A stretch of DNA of 64,000 bases from positions 16,313,204 through 16,377,203 of the forward strand of contig NC_083655.1 of NCBI RefSeq assembly GCF_963576545.1, written 5' to 3'. The notes under the pieces were generated by a model. That model did no database searches. It saw only the letters and a list, made by a program, of their open reading frames with translations, and was not told where the DNA came from. This stretch comes from Limanda limanda (Eukaryota; Chordata; Actinopteri; Pleuronectiformes; Pleuronectidae). This document shows positions 61,578-64,000 of this stretch, one piece after another (position 1 is the stretch's first letter; each line of letters opens with the position of its first letter). Made by a program: the position numbers and the translations under genes.

Positions 61578-61927
61578 AAGGCCCCCCCGCGCTGCACTAG
61601 GGGTCTGCGATGTGTGGTCTGTGTGTAAGAGTGAGTGTGTGTGTGTGTGTGGGCGTCAGTGTGCGTGTCGTGAAAGAGCTCCAGTTAGCACAACCAACCA
61701 TGTTCAATTCCCGTGTGTGTCCTTTCCCTTCACTCTGTAGGCTCTGCAGCGCTTCTTATAGACACACACACGTGTGAGCTCGGACACGCTGTACACACAC
61801 CTGCCCTGCCGTGCACTTGTGTGTCCTTGTTGCCGTGGATGTTTAGTGTCAGCGTTGTTAGCAAATTGCACTTTCCCTGTCTCCAGTTGCATGAGGACAG
61901 AACCGACACTGTATCTGCTGTACAAAC

Positions 61928-61970
<43 letters not shown>

Positions 61971-62245
61971 TGTGTGTCTGCCTAGAACCAGTTTGACGCT
62001 CTGTATATTCAGTCTGACTGACGCAGTCCACTTACTGTTACATGTCTAGAGAACGGCGTGCTGCGATTCACACAGAAACTAATATTTATCTTTTTAACAT
62101 TGTTATTATTTTGCTTGTAATCATGGGTATATATATATTAATTGTCGGCACTGCTGTACTGAGTAGCTGTCTGTCAAACTGCACCAACAAGATAGATGTG
62201 TCAGAGAATAATGTTTCCCACAGATTAAAACCAGACAGTGTAACC
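61578..62245 (+). other. pfkp: pfkp 3'UTR with candidate poly(A) signal
   Basis: Sequence after the stop codon is noncoding, has two TG-rich tracts, and reaches a variant poly(A) signal ATTAAA at 62224-62229. A G/T-rich stretch follows at about 62252-62270. No AATAAA was noticed in between. The end point is an estimate. Confidence 0.45.
61929..61978 (+). repeat. (TG)n microsatellite in the pfkp 3'UTR
   Basis: Almost pure TG dinucleotide repeat of about 50 nt with a single GGG interruption near the end. It lies inside the predicted 3'UTR, so it would be transcribed as (UG)n. Confidence 0.95.
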
Positions 62246-62859
62246 TGCTGAGTCGTGTCCTTGGATTTATTTCTCTTGATTCATTTATCAACCTATTCAA
62301 TCACTGAACATCTCATTTACAGCGTAAGATCATCTTCTTCCACACTGGGACAATATCATCAACTCGTATTTACAGATTTTTTGAACTTTGAAACAATATG
62401 TGAGGGTGATAGAAGAATAAGGGAAAGGGCAGTTCATCCAGAGCCTGAGCACCTGGCCGTCTCAAGAGCTGGAGGGAGTGAAATACCAAAAGGAAGATCA
62501 TTTCCATTTTGGATTTTCTCATCACTAAACCCGAAGCAGTCAGATATGAGTGCAGGACGTACATATGCAGCTTTACCTTCACCAGGAGGGTTATGTTCAA
62601 GATCACACAAACAACTGAACAGTTTTCCATTAAACGTAATGGAAATGGGCCAAAAAATAATTCAGTAAATGTTTGGTGTGGATCCAGGAAAGATTTTTTT
62701 ACTCTCTTGCGAGATTGACTGTCTTTTACAATATTCATCAAATAAGGGGACTAATATTTGTGAGTGTGTGCAATATGGTGCAGATCCAAATAATTTAACT
62801 GTGGTTGAGAATAGTTTTAATCGAGAAAAACAGGATCAGAGTGAATCAGTTGTTTCTCC
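62246..62859. other. Intergenic stretch downstream of pfkp
   Basis: No gene; overlapping ORFs on both strands (62255-62741) have no recognisable domain. Confidence 0.45.
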
Positions 62860-64000
62860 CAGACGCCGTGGTTTTTTTTTCATATTCTGCATCAGAGCCA
62901 GCAGATGGCGGCAGAGCACCGTCGCCTCCCTGTGTTTCCCGGGTTCACCGGGTCCACAATGACACGCATTCCCTCCATCACTGGCTGTCCGCTCCTGCCT
63001 CTCACACGTTCACTGCATTGTGGTTCAGTGCTAAAGTAGATTAACAGTGTGTGGCCATAATTAGGAATTAATCTTATCATTTGAAGGAAAATGTCTATTT
63101 CCCACGGGCATATTAATTGTGTATACATGTAATTGGGTGTCTTTTTTTCCTGCCTAAATGGACCTCTTTTCTTCCTTAACTCTAAGTAATTACATGCATA
63201 TACATCCAGGCCGAGGCCATCGCTCGGCGACGGCATCCTGGCGTGAAGCGTAATTTGAGGGAAGAACACTACCTGAATCACCTCTACTCCCCTTAGACCC
63301 CGCCAGAATAATTATCACCCCCGACTTAAAGCGGCTTTCTGCAGAGAAGGACTCAACGTTTTACCCGTCGCTGCAATTTCCTCGGCCCCCCCGGTGGGAG
63401 CGCCGCTCATTGTGGAGGCATTTCCATGTTCGCCGGCTACTTCTCTCCGAGCATGAAATTAGTAAATCCAATAATTTGGGTTGATTTAAGAATGCAGGGG
63501 GCGACTGCAGGGTCACATGCACATTGGTAATCAATACTAATCACCATTTCACTCCCCCTCCCCCCCACCTTTAGACTCACATGTGATCTCATTGGACTGA
63601 TTAAAGGCTGCAAATTAAGGGTCCGGATTCTCATCAAAGGTTCGCACACCGCACGCTCCCGAACTTTGTCTTCATTTAATTTTACATAGTCTTCGCACAA
63701 GGCCCCAGCTTCACGCTCTGAATCTCCAGAATAGCTCGCCAACTTTGACCTTTTCAGATTAAAAGCACATTCTCCACTCTCTCACACACGCAGTCCATTT
63801 TCACTTCTAATAAACCACAGTGGCTGGAAAAATTGTGGCGCCTGTAATAAGTCGTGAAGAACCGGCGATGTTGAAACAGACGACTGCATATAGGTATTGC
63901 GATAACAATGGCAATGAGAGCCAATAAATCCTGGCTGGCTGAAGATCGAGAAAGCAATATATGTATTTTTTTAAACCAAATGAATCACACATGTATGACA
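62860..64000. other. Candidate conserved noncoding element block downstream of pfkp
   Basis: Unique sequence rich in TAAT cores and retained CpGs: CATAATTAGGAATTAATC, TAAGTAATTACATGC, TGAAATTAGTAAATCCAATA, TTGGTAATCAATACTAATC. No repeats. Continues to the window edge. Confidence 0.4.

Overview
The window is nuclear DNA from a ray-finned fish, most likely a percomorph/acanthomorph teleost. The evidence is one vertebrate-type gene split into short GT-AG exons, tRNA-derived SINEs of a fish type, several short DNA transposons (MITEs), and very long simple repeats. It holds no bacterial genes, operons, CRISPR arrays or viral genes.

The only protein gene I can support is a complete ATP-dependent 6-phosphofructokinase of the platelet type (pfkp), on the + strand. 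It runs from the ATG at 39578 to the TGA at 61577 and has 22 coding exon positions joined by GT-AG introns. With one copy of exon 16 the CDS is 2367 nt (788 aa), close to human PFKP at 784 aa. It has the tandem N and C halves typical of animal phosphofructokinases and the PFKP-like tail SDSGQLEHV.

The main finding is that exon 16 exists twice, at 53286-53438 (16a) and 54619-54771 (16b). The copies have equal length (153 nt), the same phase and intact splice sites, and their products are about 69% identical. Using one or the other swaps residues 505-555, which include the TVSNN/TISNN strand of the fructose-2,6-bisphosphate allosteric site. Copy a resembles PFKP and PFKM; copy b carries PFKL-like residues. 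This is a candidate mutually exclusive exon switch in the allosteric half of a glycolytic control enzyme, similar in logic to exons 9/10 of pyruvate kinase PKM. The intron between the copies has dense CU-rich tracts and a decoy acceptor whose first codon would be a stop.

Layout: 1-39200 is a gene-free region. It alternates unique, TAAT-rich, CpG-retaining blocks that look like conserved noncoding elements (near 1200-2110, 5390-6240, 7440-8660, 13050-13830, 15570-17080, 17770-17990, 18640-19150, 24600-25620, 27570-28130, 31720-32660, 33990-34520) with simple repeats, SINEs and MITEs. The promoter region of pfkp lies at about 39240-39577. pfkp fills 39578 to about 62245. The last block, 62860-64000, is again noncoding and CNE-like. 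Transposon remnants in the introns include a PIF/Harbinger-like deletion derivative, a pair of ~360-bp MITEs in opposite orientation, and a BED-finger scrap of a hAT element.

Comparisons with human PFKP, PFKM and PFKL come from memory of those proteins; no search was run. CNE calls rest on composition and context only.
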